Assembly: GCA_947177495.1 (NCBI GenBank) | Contig: CAMWUS010000044.1 | Coordinates: 1 to 9,092 of the forward strand | Source of the DNA: an uncultured Clostridia bacterium | GTDB lineage: Bacteria; Bacillota; Clostridia; Christensenellales; Borkfalkiaceae | DNA: 9,092 nucleotides | Direction: 5' to 3' | Part shown: positions 6,628 through 9,092 of the stretch, piece after piece | Position numbering within the stretch: the first letter of the stretch is position 1 | Layout: each line of letters opens with the position of its first letter | The notes under the pieces: model-generated | What the model was told of the DNA's origin: nothing | What the model saw: the letters and a program-made list of their open reading frames with translations, nothing else | Databases searched by the model: none | Made by a program: the position numbers and the translations under genes

Positions 6628-7737
6628 TTACGGTAGATCGTATCCGTATAATTTTTTCAAACGCATCAGTTGTTTATAATAGGACTTTGCGAGCAAAAAC
6701 ATACCTGCATCGGTCGGGTGCAACCCGTCGCACGTGTATTCCGTAAAATTATTGGGGAAGGTGTGCGAACCGTCGGCAAAGTGAATGCGGTAGCCTTTCT
6801 TTGCATACTTACGCGCAATGCGCTTCAAAAAGGAGAAATAGTACTCGCGCAGGCGCACGCGGTAGTCGTCGTATAAATCCATCGCGAAGAGCACGCGGGA
6901 ATACAGTACCACCGCCGTTTGCGGACAACGCCCGAAGAACTCATCCAAAAAGGCTTCCGTATTTTTCTCCATCTGCTCGTCGATGCCCGCGTTCGGCTCG
7001 GTATCCACGAAGAGAATATCGGGCGCGCGTTCGCCCAAGAACGTCCCCATTTCCTTTTCCATAAACGCCGTGCCCGAAAAGCCGTAGTTCTGTACGGGAA
7101 TATCGAGCTTGCGCGAGAGAATATTCGAATAGGCAAGACCGGGGCGAGTCGCACCGCAGCCCTGCGTGATGCTCGTGCCGTAAATGGCAACGCGGCAGTT
7201 ATGCGCAAAGCCGAACGGGCAAAGCGTTGCGTCCTCGTCCAAACCGATTTCGCAAGTTTTCACGCCGATATAGAGCGGCAGGTAGAGAATGTATTTGCGT
7301 TCCTTGCGCTCTTTCTTCGCAAAATGCCCGAGCGAAACTTCGTAGCCGTCGCCGTCAAAGGCAAAGCGCGCGACCTCGTGAAGCACGAAGCCCATCTTTT
7401 CATCGTACACGTATAAATCCGCGCCGCATTGTCCGATTTGCGTCATGTTGGTCATATTGAAGCGGCCGTTAAGTTTTACGCGTAAGAAAATGCGCGAAGA
7501 GTTCGTTTGAAAGCGCACCTGAATACCCGCGGACTGCTCGGCAAGCCAAGCCTCGCCGTCGTTGAGGGGGCGGAGAATATCGCGCTCCGCATGCGTCAAG
7601 CGGCAAAAGCCCTCTTCATGAAGAGCGTCGGAACCATAGGTCCCGAACGCTTCTTCCTTTACACTGCGCCAAACAAGACGACTGTCGTCCGTTTTGGACT
7701 GAATTAAATTGTTATCGAAATCGAATACGCTCTTCAT
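6628..7737 (-). CDS. SGNH/GDSL-family hydrolase (probable carbohydrate or acyl esterase)
   Basis: A 369-aa two-domain esterase-like protein with no signal peptide. Residues about 1-180 form a beta-rich N-terminal domain including 'GADLYVYDE' (105-113), which resembles the GxDLH motif of this SGNH subgroup. Residues about 182-365 form the hydrolase domain. Likely catalytic Ser189 is in block I 'YGTSITQG' (186-193). Block II is 'NYGFSGTAF' (217-225). Block III is 'VDTEPNAG' (244-251), with Asn249 probably in the oxyanion hole. Block V is 'CDGLHPTDAG' (336-345), giving Asp337 and His340. Block I departs from the classic GDS in having GTS. Probable role is removal of O-acyl groups (such as acetyl) from sugars; substrate unknown. 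Its ATG shares one base with the preceding TAA (TAATG), indicating translational coupling with the phosphodiester glycosidase, with GGAAG just upstream. The ROK gene follows after 21 nt. Confidence 0.9.
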   Translation of the reverse strand: MKSVFDFDNNLIQSKTDDSRLVWRSVKEEAFGTYGSDALHEEGFCRLTHAERDILRPLNDGEAWLAEQSAGIQVRFQTNSSRIFLRVKLNGRFNMTNMTQIGQCGADLYVYDEKMGFVLHEVARFAFDGDGYEVSLGHFAKKERKERKYILYLPLYIGVKTCEIGLDEDATLCPFGFAHNCRVAIYGTSITQGCGATRPGLAYSNILSRKLDIPVQNYGFSGTAFMEKEMGTFLGERAPDILFVDTEPNAGIDEQMEKNTEAFLDEFFGRCPQTAVVLYSRVLFAMDLYDDYRVRLREYYFSFLKRIARKYAKKGYRIHFADGSHTFPNNFTEYTCDGLHPTDAGMFLLAKSYYKQLMRLKKLYGYDLP

Positions 7738-9092
7738 TAGTCTTCCGTTTTAGAGGTGATCAGCAAGGTATTTGCAACCGGACGCGTCGTTGCGGGGTTT
7801 TTACCTTCTTCGCCGTTGTAGTCTGCGGAGCGCACCAAAACCGTGCTCTTCTCTTCGCCTTCCTTGCGAACGATGAGCTGCGTGGAACCGCCGCCGTCGA
7901 AGTTCGCCGCCTGAGAGCAACCGTAATAGTAGATGAATTCCGCAAGCTCGGGAACGCTCATACCGTGGGTGTCGCCATCTTCCGCCTTGTCATAGTAATA
8001 AAGGGATTCTACGATGAAGATAACGGGTTTGCCGTTTTTAATGCCGATTGCCGTACGAGGAATTTCCGCGCGTTGCGCGCCGTTGGAATTTTCAAGCTCG
8101 ACTGTAGAAGGAATCGCGTCGTCGATGACAAGCGCATGACGACAACCTAAAATTGTATCGTAGCCGTTCCAAAGTCCGCCGACGGAATGCACCTCGAAAG
8201 AAATTTCGTCGCCCACCTTCGCACTGCCGATGTTGTTGCTGTTGCCCGTGGGAATGAGAACATAGGCGTACTGCCCCACAACGGGAGTAAAGGTTTTTTC
8301 CGAAGAATTTACAGTACTTTCAAGCACTTTCAGTTTATGGATACCGCCCGTAACGTCGAGCTTCATCACGCGCCCCATGCCCATACTTGCAGGCGTGTTG
8401 AAGAGAACGGAAGCCTCGCTCGTCGTCGGCGCAACGTCTACTCCAAGCCGTGCCGACTGCTTTCCGTTGAATTTTGCCGTGTAGCCGAGCTTGGACTGAA
8501 TGACGGGCTTCTTTACGTCGGCACTCGTAATGTCACCGCTGTATTTTACGATGGGAGCAATTTGCGCCTTACCGTTCTTTACGCCGAACAGCAAGGGCGC
8601 GGAAGCGGGTACGTCGTGATCGCCGTTGGTATAGTCGTAACCGCCTTTATCATTATGCCCCGATTTGATGATCACGCCGTCCTTTACGAAAGCGTTTACG
8701 CATACGCCCGTTCCGGGGTTGAAGAAATCGGCGTTGACGGAAGCGTACACCTGTCCGCCCGTCGCCTCTTCCCAAGCCTTGGATTGCTCGTAGGGAATTT
8801 GTCCTCCCACGACGTAATCGATGGTTTTATTGTCTTTGCTGCCCGCGTGAATATCGACTTTTGCCAAATCCACTTCGATGGCGTACACGACGCAAACGTC
8901 ACCGTTGGTCTTGGTAACGGTGTTGGCAACCAACATTGCCCCTTCGTTGTCGCAAAGTGCGGAGAACGTATTCTTTGCCGAAGTAAATTTCGTGGGCTTG
9001 TAATCCTCGCGGTATTTTACCGAGAAGGGTTCGGGCTCCGGTTTTTCGGGTTTATTGTTAGGTTTATTGCTGTCGTCGGGTTTATTATTACC
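7737..9092 (-). CDS. NAGPA-like phosphodiester glycosidase, exported, N-terminus beyond window
   Basis: Partial gene, 451 codons visible; the frame is open to the window's right edge, so the internal ATG at 8936 is not the true start. Residues 1-22 of the visible part are a Pro/Lys/Asn/Glu-rich linker (NKP-type units, then PEKPEPEP), as found between a signal peptide or lipobox and a surface domain. The rest is a phosphodiester glycosidase domain related to the mammalian 'uncovering enzyme' NAGPA, which cleaves GlcNAc from a phosphodiester. Visible signatures are 'NADFFNPG' (about 120-127), 'RTAIGIKNG' (about 346-354) and the hallmark 'NFDGGGSTQL' (about 397-406). The family hydrolyses sugar-1-phosphodiesters; exact bacterial substrates are largely undefined. 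Linker and domain suggest an extracellular enzyme, unlike the other enzymes here. It overlaps the SGNH gene by 1 nt and is the most upstream gene seen; its promoter is outside the window. Confidence 0.9.
   Translation of the reverse strand, partial: GNNKPDDSNKPNNKPEKPEPEPFSVKYREDYKPTKFTSAKNTFSALCDNEGAMLVANTVTKTNGDVCVVYAIEVDLAKVDIHAGSKDNKTIDYVVGGQIPYEQSKAWEEATGGQVYASVNADFFNPGTGVCVNAFVKDGVIIKSGHNDKGGYDYTNGDHDVPASAPLLFGVKNGKAQIAPIVKYSGDITSADVKKPVIQSKLGYTAKFNGKQSARLGVDVAPTTSEASVLFNTPASMGMGRVMKLDVTGGIHKLKVLESTVNSSEKTFTPVVGQYAYVLIPTGNSNNIGSAKVGDEISFEVHSVGGLWNGYDTILGCRHALVIDDAIPSTVELENSNGAQRAEIPRTAIGIKNGKPVIFIVESLYYYDKAEDGDTHGMSVPELAEFIYYYGCSQAANFDGGGSTQLIVRKEGEEKSTVLVRSADYNGEEGKNPATTRPVANTLLITSKTED
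9046..9090. repeat. Short direct repeat encoding the NKP linker
   Basis: The 15-nt units at 9046-9060 and 9076-9090 match at 14 of 15 positions, and a shorter related unit (GGTTTATT) lies between them at 9061-9068. On the minus strand they encode repeated Asn-Asn-Lys-Pro or Asn-Lys-Pro units of the linker. The array probably continues past the window edge. Such repeats usually vary in copy number among strains and only lengthen the stalk. Confidence 0.7.

Noticed and set aside
1..9092. tRNA, rRNA, CRISPR arrays, insertion sequences, phage attachment sites.
   Set aside because: No cloverleaf-like segment, regularly spaced repeats, transposase or integrase was seen; genes cover nearly the whole window and the gaps are under 100 nt.

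Overview
The window looks like a chromosomal stretch of a medium-GC Gram-positive bacterium of the class Clostridia, probably an uncultured gut or animal-associated lineage. This rests on Bacillota-style ribosome binding sites (AAGGAG, GGAGG), sigma-A promoters with perfect TTGACA boxes, AT-rich gaps between GC-richer genes, and protein families typical of Lachnospiraceae/Christensenellales-like genomes: a GH31 enzyme closely resembling the Ruminococcus (Blautia) obeum alpha-glucosidase, a GH20 enzyme of the GcnA/GH20C type, and a GNAT-like 'acyltransferase domain' orphan. Taxonomy is inference only.

All seven supported genes lie on the minus strand and form a compact carbohydrate-utilisation locus. 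In transcription order (right to left) they are: (1) a surface or secreted phosphodiester glycosidase (NAGPA-like), cut by the window's right edge, 9092-7737; (2) an SGNH/GDSL hydrolase, 7737-6628, start overlapping the previous stop by 1 nt; (3) a ROK-family sugar kinase gene, 6606-5770, interrupted by one in-frame TAG; (4) a 73-nt gap with a near-consensus promoter; (5) a GH20 beta-N-acetylhexosaminidase, 5696-3819; (6) a GH31 alpha-glucosidase, 3807-1816; (7) a GNAT-like protein of unknown function, 1819-1055, overlapping GH31 by ATGA; (8) another near-consensus promoter with overlapping inverted repeats; (9) an RpiR/MurR-type regulator, 962-135; (10) a strong bidirectional terminator, 97-125. 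Bases 1-96 hold nothing I can assign.

Proposed working model (inference): the exported phosphodiester glycosidase attacks a phosphodiester-linked sugar outside the cell. Imported oligosaccharides are then de-esterified (SGNH) and trimmed in the cytoplasm by GH20 (beta-GlcNAc/GalNAc) and GH31 (alpha-glucoside, probably alpha-1,6). A ROK kinase would phosphorylate a released sugar, and the SIS-domain regulator would sense a sugar phosphate. Phosphate-containing glycans such as teichoic acids or phosphodiester-bearing capsules are one possible substrate class. No transporter is in the window. The most notable features are the interrupted ROK gene (in-frame amber codon about 20 nt downstream of a nine-base G run), the unusual gene combination, and two well-formed promoters overlapped by inverted repeats.
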